Shown here one piece after another: positions 1 through 6,125 of a DNA stretch of 7,902 bases. The stretch is from contig JASFTV010000156.1 in assembly GCA_050050615.1 (NCBI GenBank), positions 1 through 7,902 of the forward strand, written 5' to 3'. How positions within the stretch are numbered: position 1 is the stretch's first letter; each line of letters begins with the position of its first letter. Made by a program: the position numbers and the translations under genes. Source of the stretch: JASFTV01 sp050050615. GTDB lineage: Bacteria; Desulfobacterota; DSM-4660; Desulfatiglandales; HGW-15. The notes beneath the pieces were generated by a model, which did not search any database, was not told where the DNA came from, and worked only from the letters and a program-made list of their open reading frames with translations.

Positions 1-105
1 CTCGAAGGCACTGATTCATATACGCAAACCCAATGCTCAGGCCAACGTCCCTAGCATAAGCAGGAGAAGGCAACAAGAGGAAAGCGGGAGGAACAATCTT
101 ACACT
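1..105. other. Left-edge segment without a recognisable gene
   Basis: One forward frame is open from base 2 to a stop at 125-127 (about 41 codons), but the peptide is rich in Arg, Gln and Ser and resembles nothing I know. The segment contains two purine-rich GGGAGG boxes (86-91 and 106-111); only the second is placed correctly for a start codon, at 120. It may be the tail of an upstream gene cut by the window edge or plain leader sequence. Confidence 0.3.
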
Positions 106-119
106 GGGAGGTGAGCACC

Positions 120-326
120 ATGTTTGAAAAGCGTTTTTTGACAAAAATAAAACAGGGAAAGACAGCGTGGCTAAAGGAAAAAAACGTCTTACACTTTTTT
201 GTGACTGGCACTATGGCGGTCAACCCAATATTTGAGGCACCATGGGTGTCATCTCTTGTCGCTTTGAAAAACTTGAAACGCTTCAAAGTGTTTCCATCTT
301 TTTCAAAAACGCTCAGTTCGGGTTGA
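120..326 (+). pseudogene. N-terminal remnant of an acyl-CoA mutase large subunit
   Basis: An ATG at 120 sits 8 nt after a good ribosome binding site (GGGAGG, 106-111) and opens a 68-codon frame. Its first 17 residues align without gaps to the start of the intact mutase large subunit at 424: Met1, Phe2, acidic residue 3, Leu7, basic residue 14, Ala16 and Trp17 coincide. As I recall the family, anaerobe mutase large subunits often begin MF-x(4)-L and carry a Trp near residue 17. Similarity ends at about residue 20-25, and the rest of the frame runs into the inverted repeat at 201-341, giving an unrecognisable tail. I read it as the 5' scrap of a second mutase gene, possibly the same gene whose middle survives at 3029-3355. 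It could instead be an unrelated small ORF, because the homology is short. Confidence 0.45.
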
Positions 327-341
327 CCCCAATGCCATCAC
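201..341. repeat. 141-bp element bounded by long imperfect inverted repeats
   Basis: The left arm (201-226) and the reverse complement of the right arm (320-341) match at all 22 right-arm bases if four single bases (C, C, A, C) are looped out of the left arm. The innermost 9 bp, GGTCAACCC at 218-226 and GGGTTGACC at 320-328, pair perfectly. Pairing stops abruptly outside 201 and 341. A second hairpin lies inside (263-307). As DNA it could be a small non-autonomous (MITE-like) element; as RNA it would fold into a long bulged stem. I see no convincing target-site duplication and no transposase. It lies between the mutase scrap and the intact mutase, where it could also act in the leader of the downstream operon. 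Confidence 0.6.
263..307. repeat. Internal hairpin of the inverted-repeat element
   Basis: TTTGAAAAA (263-271) pairs with TTTTTCAAA (299-307). Inside it GAAAC (275-279) pairs with GTTTC (290-294). An alternative fold pairs CTTTGAA (262-268) with TTCAAAG (282-288). The short runs of A and T weaken it as RNA but make a clear dyad in DNA. No T-run follows in the right place for a Rho-independent terminator. Confidence 0.5.
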
Positions 342-409
342 CTCTCTATTTACTCAACCTCTGCTTTTGAATTTTTCTCCTCCTGAAGGTTTAGATAATC
401 TTGGCATTA

Positions 410-415
410 GGGAGG
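410..415 (+). promoter_or_regulatory. Ribosome binding site of the mutase large subunit
   Basis: GGGAGG lies 8 nt before the ATG at 424. It decides the start against an in-frame TTG at 367, which would add 19 residues not typical of the family and has no comparable site upstream. Confidence 0.8.
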
Positions 416-423
416 CAAAGACA

Positions 424-2112
424 ATGTTTGATCCTGAAACCCTAAAAAGGGATATGAACGATCGAAAGGCCTGGGAACAGAACTTTAGAGAGCGATACAA
501 AAAAAGCTTTAAACAGGCAACGCGATCAGGCATTCCAATTGATACCGTGTATTCACCATCGGATATTAAGGATTTTGACATTAAGAAATGCCCCCTTCCG
601 GGGAACTATCCATACGCCAGGGGCATCTATCCGGCTCAATACCAGTTTCAGGCCTGGATGAACCAACAGGTACACGGTTACGGGCAGGCGGAAGACACAA
701 GAGAGAGAATGGACAAATTGGTCAAGAAAGGAATGGAGGGGTATTTCGGGAATCTGGTTTTCAATCTGGTGCTGGATCTCGTGTCCCAAGCGGGTCTGGA
801 TCCGGATGACCCTGAGGCGCATGGAAAAGTCGGCCAGGTTGGAGTCCATATCAGCTGCATGAAGGACATGGAGATCCTTTTTGATGGTCTGCCCCTTGAA
901 AAGGTCAATGCCAGCTTTATCGTGGGCGAACCTTCCATCTGCTTGCTGGCCATGTACATTGTTTACAGTGAAAATCAGGGGGTTCCCAAGGAACATTTGA
1001 GAGGGAACACCATGAACTATCTTTTGCGAGGCTTCAATTGGGATGTGGCCATGTATCCCCCGAAGAATGCCCTGAAGATCTCAGTGGAACTGATCCGCTA
1101 CTGTTCCCGCTTTATGCCCCAATGGAACACCACCAACTTGAGCGGTTATATCATTCGGGAGGCGGGCGCCTCTGCCATCCAAGAATTGGCATTCACTATC
1201 GCCAAGGGAATGAATATCATCGATGCCTGCATAGAGGCTGGTCTTAAGCCAGATGATTTTGTTCCCCGCTTTGGCTTCCAGCTTAGCTTTCACAACGATT
1301 TTTTCGAAGATATCGCCAAGTACCGGGCCCTGCGTCGAATGTGGGCGACCATTAATCGTCATCGATATGGTTGCCGCAAGCCCAAGTCCTTGCAGGCCCG
1401 AATTCATACCCATACCTGTGGCAGCTCCCTGGTGGCACAGCAACCCATGAATAATATTGTCCGTGCGGCACTGCAGACGCTGGGGGCGGTACTTGCCGGA
1501 ACCAATGCCTTGCAGACGAGCGCCTATGACGAAGCCCTTTCCATCCCAACGGAAGCGGCAGCCACACTTGCTCTCAGGACCCAGCAGATCATCCAACATG
1601 AGAGCGGGGTGACAAAGGTAACCGATCCCTTGGCAGGCAGCTATTATCTGGAATGGCTCACAGAGGAGATGGAAAAGAAGGCTTATGAAATCCTGGACAA
1701 GATTGAAGCCATTGGCGGTTTCATACGGGCTTATGAAAATGGCTGGCTGCGAGAACAGATTGCCGATGAAGCCGCAAAATGGAGGCGCCGTATGGATAGC
1801 GGGGAAGAGGTGGTGGTCGGTTTGAATCGTTTCTGTGAAGAGGGTGAAAAGGTAAAAGTCCCGCTTTTTCGTGTGGACGAGCAAATCGAGAAAAGAGCTA
1901 TCAAAAGGATCAAGGCTTACCGTAAAGACCGAGATCAGACCAGGTGCCAAGCGGCATTAAGTCGCTTACGGGAAGTTGCCGAGAAAGTGGAGCAAGGCAG
2001 CCGTAAAGACTATTTGTTGGACGCCTTGATCGAGGCCTATCGGGCTAGGGCTACCCTGGGCGAGACCATGTCCATCCTAAAGGAGACATTTGGTTATGGT
2101 TTCGTTTATTGA
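424..2112 (+). CDS. B12-dependent acyl-CoA mutase, large (catalytic) subunit, substrate unknown
   Basis: This 562-residue protein is the large subunit of a split methylmalonyl-CoA-mutase-family enzyme: a substrate-binding TIM barrel without the C-terminal cobalamin domain, which the next gene supplies. Family landmarks are clear: RGIYP at 66-70, KVGQVGVHIS at 135-144, DMEILFDG at 148-155, GYIIREAGA at 241-249, HNDFFE at 290-295, RALRRMW at 301-307, AQQPMNN at 338-344, YDEAL at 368-372, LRTQQI at 384-389 and DPLAGSYY at 401-408. Glu370 matches the adenosyl-contacting Glu of Propionibacterium methylmalonyl-CoA mutase. The residues that define methylmalonyl-CoA specificity there are all different: Tyr89 becomes Val83, Gln197 becomes Met197, the Arg207 site holds Trp206/Asp207, and His244 becomes Ile243. 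Asn366 and the Gln of the HTQT motif become Ser366 and His330. The fold and B12 radical chemistry are therefore well supported, but methylmalonyl-CoA is an unlikely substrate. Isobutyryl-, hydroxyisobutyryl-, arylsuccinyl- or alkylsuccinyl-CoA-type mutases are alternatives. The frame is unbroken. Confidence 0.9.
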   Translation: MFDPETLKRDMNDRKAWEQNFRERYKKSFKQATRSGIPIDTVYSPSDIKDFDIKKCPLPGNYPYARGIYPAQYQFQAWMNQQVHGYGQAEDTRERMDKLVKKGMEGYFGNLVFNLVLDLVSQAGLDPDDPEAHGKVGQVGVHISCMKDMEILFDGLPLEKVNASFIVGEPSICLLAMYIVYSENQGVPKEHLRGNTMNYLLRGFNWDVAMYPPKNALKISVELIRYCSRFMPQWNTTNLSGYIIREAGASAIQELAFTIAKGMNIIDACIEAGLKPDDFVPRFGFQLSFHNDFFEDIAKYRALRRMWATINRHRYGCRKPKSLQARIHTHTCGSSLVAQQPMNNIVRAALQTLGAVLAGTNALQTSAYDEALSIPTEAAATLALRTQQIIQHESGVTKVTDPLAGSYYLEWLTEEMEKKAYEILDKIEAIGGFIRAYENGWLREQIADEAAKWRRRMDSGEEVVVGLNRFCEEGEKVKVPLFRVDEQIEKRAIKRIKAYRKDRDQTRCQAALSRLREVAEKVEQGSRKDYLLDALIEAYRARATLGETMSILKETFGYGFVY

Positions 2113-2135
2113 TGCGGGCTAGGCCCTCATTTTTT

Positions 2136-2139
2136 GGAG
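2136..2139 (+). promoter_or_regulatory. Ribosome binding site of the mutase small subunit
   Basis: GGAG, 8 nt before the ATG at 2148, favours that start. A competing ATG at 2112 overlaps the large-subunit stop in a TGATG coupling arrangement and would add 12 residues; it lacks an obvious site of its own. Confidence 0.6.
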
Positions 2140-2147
2140 TTGAAACA

Positions 2148-2585
2148 ATGATGGATAGCAAAATAAGCCAGCTCGAAAACTCGGGGACTCGCCCGGGGCA
2201 GGAAATAAAGATACGGGTATTGTTGACCAAATCCCGCATGGATGCCCACGATCGTGGGATTAGATATGTGGCAAGAGAACTGAGCAGCGCAGGGATGGAA
2301 GTGGTCTTTACCCGGTATGCCCTGCCTGAGGAGATTGTCAAGGCAGCCATTCAGGAGGGCTCCGATGTTATCGGTGTGAGTTGCTCCACTGGGGGGCATC
2401 TCTATGCAGCAGCGGGTATTCAAGATTGTCTGGAAAAAGAAGGGGTAAAAGGGATCAAAGTGCTCTTCGGTGGTATTATCCCCGATGAGGATGTCGTCAA
2501 AATGAAAGAGAGAGGCGTGAGCGCTATCTTTGGGCCAGGCTCTTCCATCCAGGAGATCATCCGGGTCATAAAGGAAAAGCGTTAG
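2148..2585 (+). CDS. B12-dependent acyl-CoA mutase, small (cobalamin-binding) subunit
   Basis: This 145-residue protein has the size and order of a stand-alone B12-binding domain. The cobalamin lower-ligand motif D-x-H-x-x-G is intact (Asp32, His34, Gly37), so base-off/His-on binding is expected. It continues with VIGVSCSTGGH (74-84) and the FGGIIPDED loop (107-115) that holds the nucleotide tail, and ends in the usual FGPGSS...EEII-like helix region (128-138). The second B12 motif, normally S-x-L, reads Ser78-Cys79-Ser80, a small departure. The gene starts 35 nt after the large subunit, so the two are surely cotranscribed and form the alpha/beta holoenzyme. The first about 20 residues are variable and may be a flexible lead-in. 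A corrinoid methyltransferase domain is less likely because the catalytic subunit sits directly upstream. Confidence 0.92.
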   Translation: MMDSKISQLENSGTRPGQEIKIRVLLTKSRMDAHDRGIRYVARELSSAGMEVVFTRYALPEEIVKAAIQEGSDVIGVSCSTGGHLYAAAGIQDCLEKEGVKGIKVLFGGIIPDEDVVKMKERGVSAIFGPGSSIQEIIRVIKEKR

Positions 2586-2588
2586 CCT

Positions 2589-2606
2589 ATAGCCTTCGGC
2601 TATTTT
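2589..2606 (+). terminator. Possible weak hairpin terminator after the mutase operon
   Basis: Three bases after the small-subunit stop, ATAGCC (2589-2594) and GGCTAT (2598-2603) form a perfect 6-bp stem with a TTC loop, followed by TTTT at 2603-2606 and another T-run at 2611-2614. The stem is short and only half G-C, so termination would be partial. It also lies exactly where livF homology begins, so it could simply be a join scar. Confidence 0.35.
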
Positions 2607-3020
2607 CCTGTTTTGATCCACCTAAAGCACCGCCTTGCCGGTTATTTCAGCGGAGGGGAACAGCAGATGCTCGTCATCGCAAGAGCAATGATGGCAAAAC
2701 CACGGTTGCTCATGCTTGACGAGCCGTCCCTCGGTTTGGCGCCCCTCATCATTCAAGAGCTCTTTGAAAGAATTAAGGTGTTTAATAGCAAAGAGGACGT
2801 TTCCGTGTTGCTCGTCGAACAAAACGCTAGCCTGGCCCTGAGTATCGTCGAATATGGCTATATTATGGAAAACGGCAAGATCGTTCTGGACGGCCCAAGC
2901 CATAAACTCATTGAAAATCAAGGTATCAAGGAGTTCTATCTGGGGCTAACCAATGTGGGCGGTAGGAAGGGCTATCGAGAAGTCAAACACTACAAAAGGA
3001 GGAAGCGATGGCTTTCCTGA
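2604..3020 (+). pseudogene. livF: livF remnant: C-terminal half of a Liv-type ABC transporter ATPase
   Basis: The frame encodes the second half of LivF, one of the two ATPases that energise uptake of branched-chain amino acids and related acids. From the TTG at 2613 it shows the ABC signature FSGGEQQ (residues 12-18), Walker B RLLMLDEPSLGLAP (31-44) and the switch-region VEQN. Recognisable homology extends left to the Phe-Pro at 2604-2609, after which it stops at the mutase small-subunit end. Walker A and the Q-loop are absent (about 110-130 residues), so the product could not bind ATP normally. The C-terminus, KHYKRRKRWLS, looks like a natural end. Intact LivF is about 235-260 residues; only about 138 codons survive. 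No credible start codon or ribosome binding site precedes it. I call it a 5'-truncated pseudogene. Confidence 0.85.
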
Positions 3021-3028
3021 TCCTTATT

Positions 3029-3355
3029 TTTATGGAAGAGGTGGCCAAGTATCGCGCCCTGAGAAGAATGTGGGCCAAGACTTTCAGAGAGAGATTTGGG
3101 GTGATCTTAAAGAGGGGCCTGCAGTCCAGGATCCATACACAGACCTCGGGATTGACCCTCAGGGCGGAGCAACCCCTGAATAATATCATTAGGACCGCGT
3201 GCCAGAGCTTGGCGGCCATTTTTGGCGGAACCAATTCTTTGTATACAGACCCTTATGATGAAGTGTTGGGTCTCCCAACCGAGGAGTCCCACCGTCTTGC
3301 GTTAAGGACGCAACAGGTCCTTATCGAAGAAACTGGAGTGGCCGATACGATTGAT
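3029..3355 (+). pseudogene. Internal fragment of a second acyl-CoA mutase large subunit
   Basis: About 109 codons match residues ~292-401 of the intact mutase without gaps, with roughly half the residues identical by eye. Landmarks are VAKYRALRRMW, RIHTQTSG, AEQPLNN, GGTNSL, PYDEVLGLPTEE and LRTQQV. It is closer to the general family than the intact gene in places: HTQT is canonical here, where the intact copy has HTHT. It is thus not a fresh duplicate but a diverged paralogue. Its N-terminal ~290 and C-terminal ~160 residues are missing. Its left edge abuts the livF stop (3018-3020), and its right edge runs in frame into livG. A frame from the ATG at 3008 spans both pieces. Not functional as a mutase. 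Confidence 0.85.
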
Positions 3356-4128
3356 CAGGTGTACATCAGTTTCGCAGGGATTCTCGCCCTGGACGGGGTC
3401 AGTTTTGGCGCTCGCAGTGGGGAGGTATTTGCTATTATTGGCCCGAAGGGGTCGGGCAAGACCACCATCTTTAATTGCATCAGTCGAATTTACACGCCCG
3501 AGCGGGGAGAAATCACGCTGGAAGACATCGACCTTCTCAGATTAAAACCTACCAGATTCCTGAAGTAGGCATCGCCCGCGGGTTTCAGAATTTAGCCCTT
3601 TTTAACAACATGTCCGTTCTAGAGAACCTCATTCTTGTTCGCCATTGTAAAATGAAGTCAGGCCTGTTGTCAGGTGCTTTTTTTTACGGCCGGGCCCTGA
3701 GAGAGACCCTATCCCAGCGAAAGAGAGTTGAGGAGATCATAGATTTCTTGGAGATCCAGAACATCCGGAACAGCATCGCCGGTTCCCTTCCCCTGGGTTT
3801 GCAAAAAAGGGTGGATTTGGGTCGTGCGCTGGCCATGGAACCGAAGTTACTCCTTCTTGATGAACCCACCGCAGGTATGAATTTGGAAGAAACTGAGGAC
3901 ATTGCCCGGTTCATATTGGATATCAACGAGGAACTGAATATTACCATTGTTTTGATTGAGCATGATATGGGCGTTGTGATGGATATAGGGGACCGAATTT
4001 GCGTCCTCAATTGGGGACAAAAGATCGCTGAGGGCACACCTGACCAGACAAGGCAGAACCCGCGGGTCATTGAGGCCTATCTGGGAAAACAAATCACAAT
4101 TTCCATGGTAACGGGATGCCGGTCATAG
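3356..4128 (+). pseudogene. livG: livG remnant: Liv-type ABC transporter ATPase, start lost and frameshifted
   Basis: Two overlapping frames together give almost all of LivG. Frame one (to the stop at 3566-3568) carries YISFAG, LDGVSF and Walker A GPKGSGKTT (3440-3466), ending LKPTRFLK. Frame two resumes at 3556 with IPEVGIARGFQN and continues through LLSG, the signature-like LPLGLQKRVDLGRAL, Walker B KLLLLDEPTAGMN (from 3844) and the switch His of IEHDMG (3961-3963) to a stop at 4128. Restoring one base between 3553 and 3556 would make a continuous LKPxEIPEVGIAR, as expected for the family, so a single-base deletion is the simplest explanation. Only the first few residues, with the start codon, are missing at the 5' end, where the mutase fragment is joined in frame. 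The tail extends about 13 residues past the usual AYLG end. ATP-binding motifs are otherwise preserved, so decay looks recent, or the shift is a sequencing error. Confidence 0.82.
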
Positions 4129-4177
4129 GGAACCAACACCAAGCGGTTTGACATCACCCTAAACCCCTTGATGAAGT

Positions 4178-4183
4178 GGAGGG
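4178..4183 (+). promoter_or_regulatory. Ribosome binding site of the hydratase/isomerase gene
   Basis: GGAGGG sits 4 nt before the ATG at 4188 and 10 nt before a second in-frame ATG at 4194. It overlaps and so excludes the in-frame GTG at 4176 as a start. The choice between 4188 and 4194 stays open. Confidence 0.65.
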
Positions 4184-4187
4184 AAAA

Positions 4188-4961
4188 ATGGACATGCGTT
4201 ATGAAACGGTATTGGTGCATGTATTTGACCAGATCGCCATGATTCGCATGAATAGCCCTCAAAGCATGAATGCCATGAGATACCGGCTTCGTGCCGATTT
4301 ATTAGATGCTCTTGAGAAGATTTCGAACGCTGATGAAGCCAAGGTCGTGGTTCTCACCGGCACGGGAAAGGCATTCTGCGTGGGAGGGGATCTGAGGGAG
4401 CTCCCGCAAATAAAGGATGCAGAGGCTGCAAAGCACACCTTTTTGCACGGGAGTAAGATCGTCCTGAAAATAAGAGAGATGGAAAAACCCGTTATTGCGT
4501 CTGTCAACGGGGTGGCCTTGGGGGCAGGACTTAGTCTTGCCCTGAACTGTGACCTGATTATCGCCTCAGAAGAGGCCACTTTCTCCCAGGCGTTCCTTCG
4601 GATTGCCTTGGTTCCGGATTTAGGGGCGACCTTTATCACGCCCCGCTTGATTGGCTTGCAGAAGGCCAAGGAGTTGGTCTTCACAGGTAAGACGCTCAAT
4701 GCCCAGGAGATGGTTGAACTGGGTATGGTCAATCACATTGTGCCCCTAAAAGATCTGGAAACCAAGACCCTCGAGATGGCCCGTCGGATCGCAAAGGCGC
4801 CTCCCAAGGCCCTGGGAATGACAAAAAAATTGCTCAATCAGAGTTTGGACGCAACTTACCAGAAGATGCTTGAGTTAGAGCTGGAAGCCCAGGTCGTTTG
4901 CCTCCAATCCGAAGAACACAAGGAAAGGGCTGTTGCGCTTTACGAAAAAAGCAAAGGCTAG
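4188..4961 (+). CDS. Enoyl-CoA hydratase/isomerase family protein, PaaG-like active site
   Basis: This 257-residue crotonase-fold protein is full length for the family (about 255-265). Oxyanion-hole segments are present: KAFCVGGDL (61-69) and NGVALGAG (107-114). The two catalytic glutamates of classical enoyl-CoA hydratase are absent: the Glu144 position is Ser116 and the Glu164 position is Phe136. Instead it has QAFLRIALVPDLGAT (134-148), with Asp144 in the place of the catalytic Asp of PaaG-type ring-epoxide/enoyl isomerases. A double-bond isomerase or related reaction is therefore more likely than simple hydration; automated annotation would probably say enoyl-CoA hydratase. It starts 59 nt after the livG remnant and ends 24 nt before the acyl-CoA dehydrogenase, so it probably shares that transcript. 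It acts in the cytoplasm on a CoA thioester; the acyl group cannot be read from the sequence. Confidence 0.88.
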   Translation: MDMRYETVLVHVFDQIAMIRMNSPQSMNAMRYRLRADLLDALEKISNADEAKVVVLTGTGKAFCVGGDLRELPQIKDAEAAKHTFLHGSKIVLKIREMEKPVIASVNGVALGAGLSLALNCDLIIASEEATFSQAFLRIALVPDLGATFITPRLIGLQKAKELVFTGKTLNAQEMVELGMVNHIVPLKDLETKTLEMARRIAKAPPKALGMTKKLLNQSLDATYQKMLELELEAQVVCLQSEEHKERAVALYEKSKG

Positions 4962-4985
4962 ATTCATCGGAATAGGCTGGTAGGG

Positions 4986-6125
4986 ATGGAGTTCGGATTT
5001 ACAAAAGAAGAGGAGGCCCTGATCCAGGCGGTTCGGACTTTCTTGAAAGAGAAAATCACCCCCGAACTGAGGGCGGAGGTCAATGCACTCGGGCCCATAT
5101 ACGGAGGGCCTGAAGCCCGGAAAATCATGCGGGAATTTGGGGCTGAGGGATGGATCACCCCTCACTGGCCTAAGGCCTATGGGGGATTGGGAGCCTCCGA
5201 GATGCTGAATTATATCATCCGTGACAAATTGTCTTATGAGCTAGGCATTTTTATGGGTTTTGTCGGGGCTCACATGGCGGGACCCACGATTTTACGGTTC
5301 GGCAGTGAGGAGATGAAGAAAAAATTCCTCAAACCCATTGCGCGTGGAGAGATAGAATTCGCCCTCGGGTATACGGAACCGGATGCAGGATCTGATCTTA
5401 TGAACCTGAGCATGCGAGCTGAGGACAAGGGAGACCACTATCTCATAAATGGCAACAAGACCTTCAACACCCACTGTCATGTGGCCGACTTTCACTGGCT
5501 GGCAGCGAGAACCGATCCCGATGCACCGAAACACAAAGGCATCTCCATGTTTATCGTGGATTTGAAGAGCCCGGGGATAACCATCAATCCTATGTTCACC
5601 ATGGGCGGATACCGGACAAATGAGGTCTTCTACGACGATGTCAAGGTCCCCAAAGAAAACCTGGTGGGAGAGGAGAACAGAGGCGCCTATTATCTGATGG
5701 TAGCCCTCGATTTTGAAAGGATGTTCCCTCCAAGCGCCTACCGAAGGCTTTTTGAAGGCGTTCTGGCATACACCAAGGAGGCTGTCGCAGATGGCCGACC
5801 CCTTTTCAAAAACCCTCTCGTTCCCCAAAAGCTGGCTCAGATGGCCATTGAGCTGGAGGTGGCCAAACTTCTCTACTACCGCCTCCCTTATATGCTGGAC
5901 AAGGCGTCCATTCCTAATTATCAGTCTTCCATGGAGAAGAACTTTTCCTGCGAGATGGCCCAGCGCATTGCTAACACATGCATGGAGATATTGGGTCTTT
6001 ACGGCCCCCTGAAGTCAGGGTCCAAGTGGGCCCGGCTAGCTGGCATGGCCGAGCATTACTACCGCATGAGCATTGTAGAGACCATCTATGGAGGCACCCA
6101 GGGAAGATCTTCTCGGCGAGTATAA
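4986..6125 (+). CDS. Acyl-CoA dehydrogenase with altered C-terminal end
   Basis: An FAD-dependent acyl-CoA dehydrogenase of 379 residues that would pass electrons to electron-transfer flavoprotein. Visible in order are the N-terminal helical domain (FTKEEEALIQAVRTFL, 5-20), WPKAYGGLG (61-69), the FAD/substrate-binding sheet with GYTEPDAGSDL (128-138), DDVKVPKENLVGE (217-229) and the C-terminal helical domain. The usual base position near the C-terminus reads IYGGT (Gly369), while Glu244 in LDFER corresponds to the base Glu254 of isovaleryl-CoA dehydrogenase; catalysis from that position is inferred. After Gln372 the expected EIQRN-type ending is lost and seven unrelated residues follow to the stop, because the gene runs into a second dehydrogenase. 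About 10-20 residues are missing, so it may be impaired rather than dead. The start has only a weak site (TAGG, 4973-4976) 24 nt after the previous gene. Confidence 0.88.
   Translation: MEFGFTKEEEALIQAVRTFLKEKITPELRAEVNALGPIYGGPEARKIMREFGAEGWITPHWPKAYGGLGASEMLNYIIRDKLSYELGIFMGFVGAHMAGPTILRFGSEEMKKKFLKPIARGEIEFALGYTEPDAGSDLMNLSMRAEDKGDHYLINGNKTFNTHCHVADFHWLAARTDPDAPKHKGISMFIVDLKSPGITINPMFTMGGYRTNEVFYDDVKVPKENLVGEENRGAYYLMVALDFERMFPPSAYRRLFEGVLAYTKEAVADGRPLFKNPLVPQKLAQMAIELEVAKLLYYRLPYMLDKASIPNYQSSMEKNFSCEMAQRIANTCMEILGLYGPLKSGSKWARLAGMAEHYYRMSIVETIYGGTQGRSSRRV

Noticed and set aside
97..195. Direct 9-bp repeat TCTTACACT at 97-105 and 187-195
   Set aside because: Only two short copies 90 bp apart with no shared flanks; not distinguishable from chance.
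367..399. Possible promoter: TTGAAT at 367-372 and GATAAT at 394-399
   Set aside because: The spacing is 21 bp, too long for a sigma-70 promoter, and better-spaced alternatives match the consensus poorly.
367..423. TTG start giving a 19-residue N-terminal extension of the mutase
   Set aside because: No ribosome binding site upstream, while the ATG at 424 has GGGAGG at the right distance and begins with the family-typical Met-Phe.
1081..1950. Long minus-strand open frame of 289 codons opposite the mutase large subunit
   Set aside because: It lies wholly inside a well-supported plus-strand gene, its translation shows no family motif, and it looks like a codon-usage shadow. The same applies to the minus-strand frames at 553-996, 2127-2621 and 5292-5828.
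424..2585. Naming the mutase genes mcmA/mutB and mcmB
   Set aside because: The substrate-defining residues of methylmalonyl-CoA mutase are absent, so those symbols would imply an activity the sequence does not support.
2613..2615. TTG as a real start for the livF remnant
   Set aside because: No ribosome binding site, and homology to LivF already begins upstream at 2604; the missing Walker A makes a genuine short ATPase implausible.
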